A DNA stretch of 64,000 bases from Streptococcus sp. oral taxon 058 str. F0407 (GTDB taxonomy: Bacteria > Bacillota > Bacilli > Lactobacillales > Streptococcaceae): NCBI RefSeq assembly GCF_000235485.1, contig NZ_JH378887.1, forward strand, positions 386,635-450,634. Reading direction: 5' to 3'. This document shows positions 1 through 9,279 of the stretch, in pieces (the first letter of the stretch is position 1; each line of letters opens with the position of its first letter). The notes below the pieces were generated by a model. That model was not told where the DNA came from. It did not search any database and saw nothing but the letters and a program-made list of their open reading frames with translations. A program made the position numbers and the translations under genes.

Positions 1-494
1 GGACAGCGGGTGAAGAGCCAGCACCGACAGTAGAGAAGCCGGAGTACACAGGCCCACTAGGTACAGCGGGCGACGAGGCAGCTCCAACAGTCGAGAAACC
101 AGAATTTACAGGCGGAGTTAATGCTGTTGAGGCCGCAGTTCATGAAGTACCAGAGTATACAGACTCATTAGGTACAGCGGGCGACGAGGTAGCTCCAACA
201 GTCGAGAAGCCTGAATTTACAGGCGGTGTGAATGCTGTCGAAGCAGCTGTCCATGAAGTCCCTGAGTACAAAGGTGGCGTGAATGCAGCCGATGCAGCTG
301 TACATGAACTCGCAGAATATAAGGGAGCTAATTCGCTTGTGACTCTTGCTACAGAAGATTATACTTACAAAGCTCCTCTTGCTCAGCAGACACTTCCTAA
401 TACAGGGAACAAGGAGAGTGGAATCCTTGCCTCACTAGGGCTAACAGCTTTCTTCCTTGGTTTGTTTGCAATGGGGAAAAAGAGAGAAGAATAA
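1..494 (+). CDS. nanA: Cell-wall-anchored sialidase, C-terminal end (partial)
   Basis: Only the last ~164 codons are inside the window; the reading frame is open from base 3 and stops at 492-494. The visible part is a repeat-rich, Glu/Val/Ala-rich stalk followed by a sorting signal: LPNTG, a hydrophobic span (ASLGLTAFFLGLFAMG) and a basic KKREE tail, so sortase A would anchor it to peptidoglycan. The stalk phrases VEKPEFTGGVN, AAVHE and EYKG, and the segment before LPNTG, resemble the end of pneumococcal NanA exo-sialidase, which removes terminal sialic acid from host glycans. The catalytic domain and Asp boxes lie outside the window, so the family call rests on the tail and on the sialic acid catabolic genes that follow about 250 bases later. 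Confidence 0.8.
   Translation, partial: TAGEEPAPTVEKPEYTGPLGTAGDEAAPTVEKPEFTGGVNAVEAAVHEVPEYTDSLGTAGDEVAPTVEKPEFTGGVNAVEAAVHEVPEYKGGVNAADAAVHELAEYKGANSLVTLATEDYTYKAPLAQQTLPNTGNKESGILASLGLTAFFLGLFAMGKKREE
60..281 (+). repeat. Tandem 111-bp repeat in the sialidase stalk
   Basis: Two adjoining copies of a 37-codon unit start at 60 and 171, both opening GTAGDE and running through APTVEKPEFTGGVNAVEAAVH in overlapping parts. They are followed by a shorter 17-codon unit (GGVNA.(E/D)AAVHE..EYK) ending near 332. A degenerate half unit precedes base 60. Such repeats lengthen the stalk holding the enzyme away from the wall and vary in copy number by recombination. Confidence 0.85.
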
Positions 495-535
495 GAGAAT
501 AATTTTAAGCATTTGGCTTTGTAAAACATAGAAGG

Positions 536-568
536 AGATAGTAGGTTTTTCAGCCTGCTATCTTTTTC
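536..568 (+). terminator. Rho-independent terminator after the sialidase gene
   Basis: AGATAGTAGG at 536-545 pairs with CCTGCTATCT at 554-563 (one G-T pair), followed by TTTTTCTTT. It separates the sialidase transcript from the nanE promoter. Confidence 0.85.
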
Positions 569-607
569 TTTCGACTCAAGGTGTACTAATAAGAAATTCT
601 AAGATGT

Positions 608-655
608 CTGAAACTACTTTCAGGATAGTCTGTTCTATAAAATAGTTTTGAAACT
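608..655 (+). promoter_or_regulatory. Candidate regulator operator upstream of nanE
   Basis: The palindrome CTGAAACTACTTTCAG lies at 608-623, and a second inverted repeat AGTTT-TG-AAACT at 644-655. The first is repeated almost exactly at 6180-6195, ahead of the sialic acid lyase, at the same distance from the promoter. The gene for an RpiR-type regulator at the end of the locus makes it the likely binder (inference); RpiR proteins of sialic acid loci are known to control such operons. Confidence 0.6.
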
Positions 656-678
656 GAAATCTATTCTACCATAAACTA

Positions 679-707
679 TTGAAAGCGCTTAACAAATGAT
701 ATATAAT
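679..707 (+). promoter_or_regulatory. Promoter with embedded cre-like site for nanE
   Basis: TTGAAA at 679-684, a 17-base spacer and TATAAT at 702-707 make a near-consensus promoter. The -35 box is part of TGAAAGCGCTTAAC (680-693), which resembles a CcpA catabolite-responsive element though the trailing CA is displaced by one base. The -10 box covers the upstream in-frame ATG at 696, so that codon cannot be the start of nanE. Confidence 0.8.
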
Positions 708-740
708 AAGCCCATAGAAGAAAGAAAGGGAGGAAAGAGG

Positions 741-1439
741 ATGCCACAAATCAGCAAAGAAGCCTTGATTGAACAAATCAAAGATGGAATCATTGTCTCT
801 TGCCAGGCACTTCCTCACGAACCGCTTTATACAGAAGCGGGAGGGGTTATCCCCTTGCTAGTCAAAGCGGCTGAGCAAGGTGGAGCAGTCGGTATCCGAG
901 CAAACAGTGTTCGCGATATCGAGGAGATTAAGGAGGTTACGAAACTCCCGATTATCGGGATTATCAAACGTGACTATCCGCCACAGGAGCCATTCATTAC
1001 AGCTACGATGAAAGAAGTTGATGAATTGGCTGAACTAGACATTGAGGTTATTGCTCTGGATTGTACCAAACGTGAACGTTACGACGGTTTGGAAATTCAG
1101 GACTTCATCCGACAAGTCAAAGAAAAGTATCCGCATCAACTCTTGATGGCTGATACCAGTACTTTTGAAGAAGGAATTGCAGCAGTTGAAGCAGGTGTTG
1201 ATTTTGTCGGAACAACCCTATCAGGTTATACCTCTTACAGTCCGAAAGTAGATGGTCCAGACTTTGAACTAATCAAAAAACTTTGTGAAGCAGGTGTGGA
1301 TGTTATCGCTGAAGGGAAAATTCATACACCCGAACAAGCCAAGCAAATCCTTGAATATGGGGTGCGAGGTATCGTTGTTGGTGGAGCTATTACTAGACCA
1401 AAAGAGATTACGGAACGCTTTGTTGCCGGTCTTAAATAA
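741..1439 (+). CDS. nanE: N-acetylmannosamine-6-phosphate 2-epimerase
   Basis: This cytoplasmic TIM-barrel enzyme interconverts ManNAc-6-P and GlcNAc-6-P, the step that feeds imported sialic acid into amino sugar metabolism. The 232-residue length is normal for the family. Family landmarks visible are [10 protein letters not shown] (Lys ~76, the position of the catalytic lysine), [12 protein letters not shown] (~125), and [10 protein letters not shown] followed by [11 protein letters not shown], the phosphate-binding end of the barrel. The start at 741 is chosen because it follows a purine-rich Shine-Dalgarno stretch (GGGAGGAAAGAGG) and because the earlier in-frame ATG at 696 overlaps the promoter. 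It is the first gene of the sialic acid catabolic cluster and is followed by the importer genes. Confidence 0.95.
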   Translation: MPQISKEALIEQIKDGIIVSCQALPHEPLYTEAGGVIPLLVKAAEQGGAVGIRANSVRDIEEIKEVTKLPIIGIIKRDYPPQEPFITATMKEVDELAELDIEVIALDCTKRERYDGLEIQDFIRQVKEKYPHQLLMADTSTFEEGIAAVEAGVDFVGTTLSGYTSYSPKVDGPDFELIKKLCEAGVDVIAEGKIHTPEQAKQILEYGVRGIVVGGAITRPKEITERFVAGLK

Positions 1440-1481
1440 TACAATCTCAAAACAGAGGAGAGTGGTCGATGCGTCGGATGA

Positions 1482-2882
<1,401 letters not shown>

Positions 2883-2901
2883 GCACTAAGTCAGATTGAT
2901 T

Positions 2902-2946
2902 CCCCCTTTTCCCTGTGCACTAAGGTGTAAGAAAAGGGGGACTTTT
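2902..2946 (+). terminator. Intercistronic hairpin after the binding-protein gene
   Basis: TCCCCCTTTTC (2902-2912) pairs with GAAAAGGGGGA (2932-2942), followed by CTTTTGTTT. A partial terminator here would give more binding protein than permease, a common arrangement in ABC importer operons. A second inverted repeat follows (TGTAAGGAACT at 2955-2965 with AGTTCTTACA at 2984-2993), possibly protecting the downstream mRNA. Confidence 0.7.
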
Positions 2947-3079
2947 GTTTGAAATGTAAGGAACTGTCACGAAATTAAAATGAAGTTCTTACATAAGCGA
3001 ATCTTAAAAAATTTCATTTTGATTTTAAAACAGTTCAAGAAAATCAAAAACTATTCTATTTGAAAGAGAGGTGCCGACT

Positions 3080-3967
3080 GTGAAAGTCAATAAAATTCGC
3101 ATGCGGGAAACAGTGATTTCCTACGCTTTCCTAGCACCAGTATTATTCTTCTTTGTGATCTTCGTCTTGGCTCCTATGATTATGGGATTCATTACAAGTT
3201 TCTTTAACTACTCTATGACCAGCTTTGAGTTTGTAGGCTTGGACAACTACATTCGTATGTTTAAAGACCCTGTCTTTACTAAGTCTTTGATCAATACCGT
3301 TATCCTGGTTATCGGATCAGTACCAATTGTTGTACTCTTCTCGCTCTTTGTAGCATCTCAAACCTATCATCAAAATGCTATTGCTCGATCTTTCTATCGT
3401 TTCGTCTTCTTCCTTCCTGTAGTTACAGGTAGTGTTGCCGTAACGGTTGTATGGAAATGGATCTATGACCCACTATCAGGGATTCTAAACTTTGTCCTTA
3501 AGTCAAGCCACATCATCAGCCAAAACATTTCTTGGTTGGGTGATAAAAACTGGGCTTTGCTAGCGATTATGATTATCCTTTTGACAACATCTGTCGGTCA
3601 ACCGATTATCCTTTATATCGCTGCCATGGGAAATATTGATAACTCACTAGTTGAAGCAGCGCGTGTTGACGGTGCAACTGAGTTCCAAGTGTTCTGGAAG
3701 ATCAAATGGCCTAGCCTTCTTCCAACAACTCTTTACATCGCGATTATCACAACCATCAACTCATTCCAATGTTTCGCTTTGATTCAGCTCTTGACATCTG
3801 GTGGTCCAAACTATTCAACAAGTACACTGATGTACTACCTTTACGAAAAAGCCTTCCAATTGACAGAATACGGCTATGCCAATACCATCGGTGTCTTCTT
3901 GGCAGTGATGATTGCCATTGTCAGCTTTGCTCAATTCAAGATCCTCGGAAATGACGTAGAATACTAA
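3080..3967 (+). CDS. satB: Sugar ABC transporter permease 1 (SatB-like)
   Basis: A 295-residue inner-membrane permease of the MalF/UgpA type. About six membrane spans are visible, beginning VISYAFLAPVLFFFVIFVLAP. The family EAA loop that docks the ATPase reads VEAARVDGATEFQVFWKIKWP near residue 195-215. The GTG at 3080 is preferred as the start, since an AGAGAGG ribosome site sits 8 bases upstream; an in-frame GTG at 3071 is too close to that site. It is separated from the binding-protein gene by a 190-base leader with hairpins, and from the next permease by 15 bases. Substrate inferred to be N-acetylneuraminate. Confidence 0.85.
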   Translation: MKVNKIRMRETVISYAFLAPVLFFFVIFVLAPMIMGFITSFFNYSMTSFEFVGLDNYIRMFKDPVFTKSLINTVILVIGSVPIVVLFSLFVASQTYHQNAIARSFYRFVFFLPVVTGSVAVTVVWKWIYDPLSGILNFVLKSSHIISQNISWLGDKNWALLAIMIILLTTSVGQPIILYIAAMGNIDNSLVEAARVDGATEFQVFWKIKWPSLLPTTLYIAIITTINSFQCFALIQLLTSGGPNYSTSTLMYYLYEKAFQLTEYGYANTIGVFLAVMIAIVSFAQFKILGNDVEY

Positions 3968-3982
3968 AGAAAGGAGACAGTT

Positions 3983-4822
3983 ATGCAACCTACACAAAAG
4001 AAACCTTTAACAGCTTTCACTGTTATTTCAACGATTATCTTGCTCTTGTTGACCGTGCTGTTCATCTTTCCATTCTACTGGATTTTGACAGGGGCCTTCA
4101 AATCACAACCGGATACCATTATGATTCCACCACAGTGGTTCCCTAAAATGCCAACTATGGAGAACTTCCAACAACTCATGGTGCAAAACCCTGCTATGCA
4201 GTGGATGTGGAACTCTGTATTTATCTCACTGGTAACCATGTTCTTAGTCTGTGCAACCTCTTCTCTAGCAGGTTATGTCTTGGCTAAAAAACGTTTCTAT
4301 GGTCAACGCATCCTCTTTGCAGTCTTTATCGCAGCCATGGCTCTTCCAAAACAAGTTGTCCTTGTACCATTGGTACGTATCGTCAACTTCATGGGAATTC
4401 ACGATACTCTCTGGGCAGTTATCTTGCCTTTGATTGGATGGCCATTTGGGGTCTTCCTCATGAAACAATTCAGCGAAAACATCCCGACAGAATTGCTTGA
4501 ATCAGCTAAAATTGACGGTTGTGGTGAGATCCGTACCTTCTGGAGCGTAGCCTTCCCTATCGTGAAACCAGGATTTGCAGCTCTTGCGATCTTTACCTTC
4601 ATCAATACTTGGAATGACTACTTTATGCAGTTGGTTATGTTGACTTCACGTCAAAACTTGACCATCTCACTAGGGGTTGCGACCATGCAGGCCGAAATGG
4701 CAACTAACTATGGTTTGATCATGGCGGGTGCAGCTCTTGCAGCTGTGCCAATCGTAACCGTCTTCCTTGTCTTCCAAAAATCCTTTACACAGGGTATTAC
4801 TATGGGAGCTGTTAAAGGATAA
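3983..4822 (+). CDS. satC: Sugar ABC transporter permease 2 (SatC-like)
   Basis: A 279-residue permease of the MalG/UgpE type and partner of the preceding protein. It has an N-terminal span (FTVISTIILLLLTVLFIFPFYW), four or five further spans, and the ATPase-docking EAA loop LLESAKIDGCGEIRTFWSVAFP near residues 172-193. The start ATG follows AAGGAGACAGTT. The two permeases would form the membrane channel of the sialic acid importer. A BOX repeat begins at its stop codon. Confidence 0.85.
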   Translation: MQPTQKKPLTAFTVISTIILLLLTVLFIFPFYWILTGAFKSQPDTIMIPPQWFPKMPTMENFQQLMVQNPAMQWMWNSVFISLVTMFLVCATSSLAGYVLAKKRFYGQRILFAVFIAAMALPKQVVLVPLVRIVNFMGIHDTLWAVILPLIGWPFGVFLMKQFSENIPTELLESAKIDGCGEIRTFWSVAFPIVKPGFAALAIFTFINTWNDYFMQLVMLTSRQNLTISLGVATMQAEMATNYGLIMAGAALAAVPIVTVFLVFQKSFTQGITMGAVKG

Positions 4823-4926
4823 TACTCTGCGAAAATCGAATTCAAACTACGTCAGCATCACCTTGCCATACTTAAGTATTATCTGCGATTAGCTTCCTAG
4901 TTTGTTCTTCGATTTTCATTGAGTAT
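4822..4926 (-). repeat. BOX element (boxA-boxC type, no boxB)
   Basis: A 105-base element bounded by ATACTC and GAGTAT. Its arms, 4822-4849 and 4898-4926, are inverted repeats over nearly 28 bases. The internal CGTCAGC...CCTTGCC core is the reverse complement of the well-known boxA sequence. It lacks the tandem boxB units of the longest pneumococcal copies. It sits between permease and YhcH genes and would form a long mRNA hairpin there. Confidence 0.85.
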
Positions 4927-4940
4927 AAGAGAATACAGAG

Positions 4941-5003
4941 TTATAAGTGTCTACAAAATGTTAGGTATTTGCTTGCCTTAGAGATTTTGTCAGACACTTA
5001 TAA
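4941..5003 (+). repeat. 63-base imperfect palindrome upstream of the YhcH gene
   Basis: The left arm 4941-4959 (TTATAAGTGTCTACAAAAT) pairs with the right arm 4984-5003 (ATTTTGTC-AGACACTTATAA), with an AGG/CCT inner pairing. There is no T run after it, so it is not a typical terminator. It may be a small mobile palindrome or an mRNA processing site. Confidence 0.6.
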
Positions 5004-5049
5004 ACTTAATCTATGATTTTGGTTAACTATCAGAAACGAAGGAAACAGT

Positions 5050-5502
5050 ATGATTTTTGACGATTTGAAAAATATCACCTTTTACAAAGGGATTCATCCC
5101 AATTTAGATAAAGCGATCGACTATCTCTATCAGCACCGTAAGGATTCTTTCGAATTAGGTAAGTATGAGATTGACGGGGACAAGGTCTTTCTAGTTGTTC
5201 AGGAAAATGTCCTCAATCAAGCTGAAAATGATCAATTTGAGCACCATAAGAACTATGCAGATTTGCATTTGCTGGTAGAAGGACATGAATATTCGAGCTA
5301 CGGTTCACGTATTAAAGACGAGGCGGTAGCATTCGATGAAGCGAGTGACATTGGTTTTGTCCATTGTCATGAACACTACCCACTCTTGTTGGGTTATCAC
5401 AATTTTGCGATTTTCTTCCCAGGAGAACCTCATCAGCCAAATGGCTATGCAGGTATGGAAGAGAAGGTTCGCAAATATCTCTTTAAAATTTTGATTGATT
5501 AA
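5050..5502 (+). CDS. YhcH/YjgK/YiaL family protein, probable sialic acid anomerase
   Basis: A 150-residue cytoplasmic cupin-like protein of the YhcH (DUF386) family. Conserved features are the His/Asp-rich LENxxFExHxxYxDLHxLxEG-like stretch (DQFEHHKNYADLHLLVEGHE, ~60-80) and the FFPGEPHQPNGY motif near residue 125, which supplies metal/sugar ligands. The Escherichia coli relative NanQ speeds anomer conversion of N-acetylneuraminate, and the gene here lies between the importer and the lyase, so the same job is likely. The start ATG has an upstream GAAGGAAACAGT ribosome site. It is co-directional with the DUF624 gene, 20 bases downstream. Confidence 0.85.
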   Translation: MIFDDLKNITFYKGIHPNLDKAIDYLYQHRKDSFELGKYEIDGDKVFLVVQENVLNQAENDQFEHHKNYADLHLLVEGHEYSSYGSRIKDEAVAFDEASDIGFVHCHEHYPLLLGYHNFAIFFPGEPHQPNGYAGMEEKVRKYLFKILID

Positions 5503-5522
5503 AAGAATCAGGAGGAGCAAAC

Positions 5523-6167
5523 ATGGCACAAAAAGGAGTAAGCCTTATCAAGGCAGCATTTGATACAGATAACTTTCTCATGCGATTCAGTGAAAAGGTC
5601 TTGGATATCGTGACAGCCAATCTTCTTTTTGTTGTCTCTTGTTTGCCCATCGTGACGATTGGAGTAGCTAAAATCAGCCTCTACCAAACCATGTTTGAGA
5701 TTAAGAGAAGCAGGCGAGTACCTGTTTTTAGAACCTATCTGAGAGCTTTCAAGCAAAATCTAAAACTGGGGCTTCAGTTAGGTTTGCTAGAGTTGGGCAT
5801 TGTGTCATTAAGCCTTTTAGATCTCTATCTCTTCTGGGGCCAGACAGCTTTGCCTTTCCAGATTGTGAAAGCAATTTGTTTGGGGATTCTCATCTTCCTC
5901 ACTCTCATGATGCTGGCTAGTTATCCCATCGCTGCGCGCTATGATTTGTCATGGAAAGAAGTGCTGCAAAAAGGGCTTATCTTGGCAAGTTTTAACTTTC
6001 CATGGTTCTTCCTCATGTTAGCCATTCTCTTTCTTATTGTGATGGTTCTTTATCTATCCGCCTTCACTCTCCTTTTGGGTGGGTCAGCCTTTATCCTCTT
6101 TGGTTTTGGTTTGCTAGTCTTTCTCCAAGCAGGATTGATGGAGAAAATCTTCGCCAAATACCAGTAG
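5523..6167 (+). CDS. DUF624 (YesL-like) membrane protein
   Basis: A 214-residue integral membrane protein with about five hydrophobic spans (for example ILDIVTANLLFVVSCLPIVTIG in modified form near 28-50, LGLLELGIVSLSLLDLYLF near 90, and three more to the C-terminus). The YesL/DUF624 family is regularly found in carbohydrate import operons of Firmicutes but has no proven biochemical role. The start has AGGAGG 6 bases upstream. Its place between the YhcH gene and the lyase promoter suggests an accessory role in sialic acid import; this is inference. Confidence 0.75.
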   Translation: MAQKGVSLIKAAFDTDNFLMRFSEKVLDIVTANLLFVVSCLPIVTIGVAKISLYQTMFEIKRSRRVPVFRTYLRAFKQNLKLGLQLGLLELGIVSLSLLDLYLFWGQTALPFQIVKAICLGILIFLTLMMLASYPIAARYDLSWKEVLQKGLILASFNFPWFFLMLAILFLIVMVLYLSAFTLLLGGSAFILFGFGLLVFLQAGLMEKIFAKYQ

Positions 6168-6179
6168 GATGGCTTGTTT

Positions 6180-6227
6180 CTGAAACTACTTTCAATCGTT
6201 ACAGTTTCTAAAATTCAAGTAGAAACT
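6180..6227 (+). promoter_or_regulatory. Candidate regulator operator upstream of the lyase
   Basis: CTGAAACTACTTTCAA at 6180-6195 repeats 15 of 16 bases of the palindrome before nanE. AGTTTCT (6203-6209) and AGAAACT (6221-6227) form a second inverted repeat. The distance from the palindrome to the -35 box (71 bases start to start) is identical in both places. Confidence 0.6.
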
Positions 6228-6250
6228 AAAATCTAAGTGTATACAAGATA

Positions 6251-6279
6251 TTGAAAGCGATTTTCACAAGGTGTATACT
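6251..6279 (+). promoter_or_regulatory. Promoter with embedded cre-like site for lyase and kinase
   Basis: TTGAAA at 6251-6256, a 17-base spacer and TATACT at 6274-6279. TGAAAGCGATTTTCA (6252-6266) is cre-like and covers the -35 box, so CcpA could compete with RNA polymerase. The build copies the nanE promoter. Confidence 0.8.
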
Positions 6280-6338
6280 AAACTTGTAAAAAATAGAACT
6301 GCTCTCAGCAGAAAAAAAGAAATCTTAGGAGAAAATCT

Positions 6339-7256
6339 ATGTCAGATTTGAAAAAATACGAAGGTGTCATTCCAGCCTTCTACGCATGTTATGATGATCA
6401 AGGAGAAGTCAGTCCAGAGCGTACGCGTGCCTTGGTTCAATACTTCATTGATAAGGGAGTTCAAGGTCTCTATGTCAATGGTTCTTCTGGTGAATGTATT
6501 TACCAAAGTGTGGCAGACCGCAAATTGATTTTGGAAGAAGTCATGGCAGTTGCCAAAGGGAAATTGACCATCATCGCTCACGTAGCTTGCAACAATACCA
6601 AAGACAGTATGGAACTTGCTCGCCACGCAGAAAGCTTGGGTGTAGATGCCATTGCAACAATTCCACCGATTTACTTCCGCTTGCCTGAGTACTCAGTTGC
6701 TAAATACTGGAACGATATCAGTGCTGCAGCTCCAAACACAGACTATGTGATTTACAACATTCCTCAGTTAGCGGGTGTTGCTTTGACTCCAAGTCTATAC
6801 ACAGAAATGTTGAAGAATCCACGTGTTATCGGTGTGAAGAACTCTTCTATGCCAGTTCAAGATATCCAAACCTTTGTCAGCCTTGGTGGAGAAGACCACA
6901 TCGTCTTTAATGGTCCAGATGAACAGTTTCTAGGTGGACGCCTCATGGGTGCTAAAGCTGGTATCGGTGGTACTTATGGTGCGATGCCAGAACTCTTCTT
7001 GAAACTCAATGAGTTGATTGCTGAGAAAGACTTGGAAACAGCTCGTGAATTGCAATACGCTATCAACGCAATCATTGGTAAATTGACTGCTGCACATGGA
7101 AATATGTACGGTGTCATCAAAGAAGTCTTGAAAATCAATGAAGGACTTAACATTGGTTCTGTTCGTTCACCATTGACACCAGTGACTGAAGAAGATTGCC
7201 CAGTTGTAGAAGCAGCTGCAGCCTTGATTCGTGAAACCAAGGAGCGCTTCCTCTAA
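6339..7256 (+). CDS. nanA: N-acetylneuraminate lyase
   Basis: A 305-residue class I aldolase of the DHDPS/NAL superfamily that splits N-acetylneuraminate into ManNAc and pyruvate in the cytoplasm. Visible family features are the substrate carboxylate loop GSSGE (~49-53), the Tyr of DYVIYNIPQLAG (~137-147) and the Schiff-base lysine in VIGVKNSS (~165). Length is normal. It starts after an AGGAG ribosome site and sits 17 bases before the kinase gene, forming a two-gene unit with its own promoter. The symbol nanA is also used for the sialidase in streptococci; the two are unrelated. Confidence 0.93.
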   Translation: MSDLKKYEGVIPAFYACYDDQGEVSPERTRALVQYFIDKGVQGLYVNGSSGECIYQSVADRKLILEEVMAVAKGKLTIIAHVACNNTKDSMELARHAESLGVDAIATIPPIYFRLPEYSVAKYWNDISAAAPNTDYVIYNIPQLAGVALTPSLYTEMLKNPRVIGVKNSSMPVQDIQTFVSLGGEDHIVFNGPDEQFLGGRLMGAKAGIGGTYGAMPELFLKLNELIAEKDLETARELQYAINAIIGKLTAAHGNMYGVIKEVLKINEGLNIGSVRSPLTPVTEEDCPVVEAAAALIRETKERFL

Positions 7257-7273
7257 TCCATAAGGAGGTATTT

Positions 7274-8158
7274 ATGACACACTACGTTGCAATTGATATC
7301 GGTGGAACTAATATCAAATATGGTTTGATCGACCAAGAAGGCCAACTTGTTGAATCCCATGAAATGCCAACTGAGGCGCAAAAGGGTGGTCCCCATATCT
7401 TACAAAAGACAAAAGATATCGTAGCCAGCTATTTAGAAAAAGGCCCAGTAGCAGGTGTTGCCATTTCTTCGGCGGGAATGGTGGACCCAGATAAGGGTGA
7501 GATTTTCTACGCTGGACCTCAGATTCCCAACTATGCAGGAACTCAGTTCAAGAAGGAAATTGAGACGAGCTTTAATATCCCTTGTGAGATTGAAAATGAT
7601 GTCAACTGTGCAGGTCTAGCTGAGGCAGTATCTGGTTCAGGCAAGGGAGCGAGTGTGACACTTTGCTTGACCATTGGAACAGGTATCGGTGGTTGCTTGA
7701 TTATGGATGGGAAAGTCTTCCATGGATTTAGCAACTCAGCTTGTGAAGTCGGTTATATGCATATGCAGGATGGAGCTTTCCAAGACTTGGCTTCTACGAC
7801 AGCTTTGGTAGAATATGTAGCAGCAGCTCATGGAGATTCAGTTGATCAGTGGAATGGTCGACGCATTTTCAAGGAAGCTACTGAAGGCAACAAGATTTGC
7901 ATGGCTGGCATTGACCGCATGGTAGATTACCTTGGGAAAGGTCTGGCAAATATTTGCTATGTGGCCAATCCAGAAGTGGTCATTCTCGGTGGCGGTATCA
8001 TGGGGCAAGAGGCTATCCTCAAACCAAAGATTCGCGCAGCCTTGAAGGCGGCCTTGGTACCAAGCCTAGCTGAAAAAACACGATTAGAATTTGCCCATCA
8101 CCAAAATACAGCAGGTATGTTGGGAGCCTATTATCATTTCAAAACAAAACAATCCTAG
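7274..8158 (+). CDS. nanK: ROK-family kinase, probable N-acetylmannosamine kinase
   Basis: A 294-residue sugar kinase of the ROK family. The ATP-binding motif DIGGTNIKYG is at the N-terminus, the catalytic Asp is in IENDVNCAGLAEA (~104-116), and GTGIGGCLIMDGKV (~135-148) is the second phosphate loop. The cysteine cluster that binds zinc in many ROK proteins is absent; SACEVGYMHMQ holds its place, as in zinc-free ROK kinases. Next to the lyase, phosphorylation of ManNAc to ManNAc-6-P is the obvious role, supplying the NanE substrate. Its TAG stop lies inside the shared terminator with the convergent regulator gene. Confidence 0.8.
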   Translation: MTHYVAIDIGGTNIKYGLIDQEGQLVESHEMPTEAQKGGPHILQKTKDIVASYLEKGPVAGVAISSAGMVDPDKGEIFYAGPQIPNYAGTQFKKEIETSFNIPCEIENDVNCAGLAEAVSGSGKGASVTLCLTIGTGIGGCLIMDGKVFHGFSNSACEVGYMHMQDGAFQDLASTTALVEYVAAAHGDSVDQWNGRRIFKEATEGNKICMAGIDRMVDYLGKGLANICYVANPEVVILGGGIMGQEAILKPKIRAALKAALVPSLAEKTRLEFAHHQNTAGMLGAYYHFKTKQS

Positions 8159-8181
8159 TCTGGTTCAACCAAACTAGGATT
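8151..8181. terminator. Bidirectional terminator between kinase and regulator
   Basis: AATCCTAGT (8151-8159) pairs with ACTAGGATT (8173-8181), with an inner TGGT/ACCA pairing. T runs occur on both strands. Both genes end within it: the kinase TAG is in the left arm, the regulator TAG (reverse strand) in the right arm. Confidence 0.85.
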
Positions 8182-9025
8182 TTCTAACGCGTTTTTGTCT
8201 ACGATAGCCGTTGAGTTTTTTATTTTCCCAATAGCTATTAAAGATTTTTTCCTTGCTCTCACGATTGATTTCTAAAAAGTAGGCATAAATCAAATCTATT
8301 AAGATGAGTATAGGGAGCTGAGCGGAAATACGCTGGATGTAAGAAGATTGGTTATGACTTGCGACGAGGACTGTTTCAGTGTAGGCTTGACAGTCTTTGC
8401 TAGGAGAACCGGTAAAGAGAATGGTTTTGGCACCCATGTCCTTGGCATCCAGCAAACTATCTAGGACGGATTGGGTAGTGCCTGATAGGGAAAAACCTAG
8501 TACCAAACAATTTTCATCCATAATACTGGTCGTCCATGCAAAGCCATCCTGATCGGTCAAGGCTTCACAGACCACACCTAGACGCATAAAACGCAGCTTC
8601 ATCTCACGGGCAATCAGACCGGAACTCCCTGTTCCAAAAAAGTAGACCCGTTCAGCCTGATCAATCAATTGAGCTACACGTTCAAGCTGCGCTTCATCGA
8701 TCAAATCCTGTGTTTGTTCCCGTAGGTTGCTGTAGCTTCGAAGCACACGTTTGGTCAAAGGACTATGTTTGTGGGAATGGGTGTCCTGTTTGTTAGCTTG
8801 GTGTTGGTATTGAAAAACAAATTCTCGATAGCCAGTAAAGCCACATTTTTTTGCAAAACGAGTAAGGGCAGCTTGGGAAACATGCAGTTTTTGAGTAACC
8901 TGTTGAGATGATAAATCATCCACAATTGTATCTACCTGCAAGAAATAACGAGCGATTTCCTGCTCTAACTCTGTTAATTCTTCAAAATGAAGATCAATAA
9001 TAGTTGCGATATCCTGCTTTTTCAT
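8174..9025 (-). CDS. nanR: RpiR-type transcriptional regulator of sialic acid genes
   Basis: A 283-residue regulator with an N-terminal winged-helix DNA-binding domain (LTELEQEIARYFLQ..., then the recognition region VSQAALTRFAKKCGFTGY at ~50-68) and a C-terminal SIS sugar-phosphate-binding domain (AERVYFFGTGSSGLIAREM and VLGFSLSGTTQSVLD). RpiR/SIS proteins sense phosphosugars. The start at 9025 is chosen because AAGGAG lies just before it; the upstream ATG at 9040 would overlap that site. It is convergent with the lyase-kinase unit, as in pneumococcus, where the homologue controls the nan genes. Likely binding sites are the palindromes at 608 and 6180. Confidence 0.88.
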   Translation of the reverse strand: MKKQDIATIIDLHFEELTELEQEIARYFLQVDTIVDDLSSQQVTQKLHVSQAALTRFAKKCGFTGYREFVFQYQHQANKQDTHSHKHSPLTKRVLRSYSNLREQTQDLIDEAQLERVAQLIDQAERVYFFGTGSSGLIAREMKLRFMRLGVVCEALTDQDGFAWTTSIMDENCLVLGFSLSGTTQSVLDSLLDAKDMGAKTILFTGSPSKDCQAYTETVLVASHNQSSYIQRISAQLPILILIDLIYAYFLEINRESKEKIFNSYWENKKLNGYRRQKRVRKS

Positions 9026-9084
9026 GGAGCTCCTTTTCATGAGTCAAACTCTTAAAAGTTGACGATTGCCTGCTTATTAACATC

Positions 9085-9113
9085 ATTATATCATAGAAGA
9101 TAGGATAACTAAA
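9085..9113 (-). promoter_or_regulatory. Promoter of the RpiR regulator gene
   Basis: On the minus strand, TTTAGT (9113-9108), a 17-base spacer and TATAAT (9090-9085) preceded by TGA. The divergent promoter of pbp2b lies about 75 bases further on. Confidence 0.7.
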
Positions 9114-9180
9114 TAAAAAGGCATTTTCAGATAAAAGTCAAAAAATGCTTCTCCTTTTCCAAGAGTTTCTCCGTAAAATA

Positions 9181-9189
9181 TGGTACAAT
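9181..9189 (+). promoter_or_regulatory. Extended -10 promoter of pbp2b
   Basis: TGG-TACAAT at 9181-9189, a TG-extended -10 box with no strong -35, about 90 bases ahead of the gene. Confidence 0.65.
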
Positions 9190-9279
9190 GAAGAGTACTG
9201 GTTTCTAGTCAAATCCTAGATTTTTTAGGTGGATTTGTCAGGGAAAACTGGAATTTTTCTAGAAAAGAGACTTAGTTGT

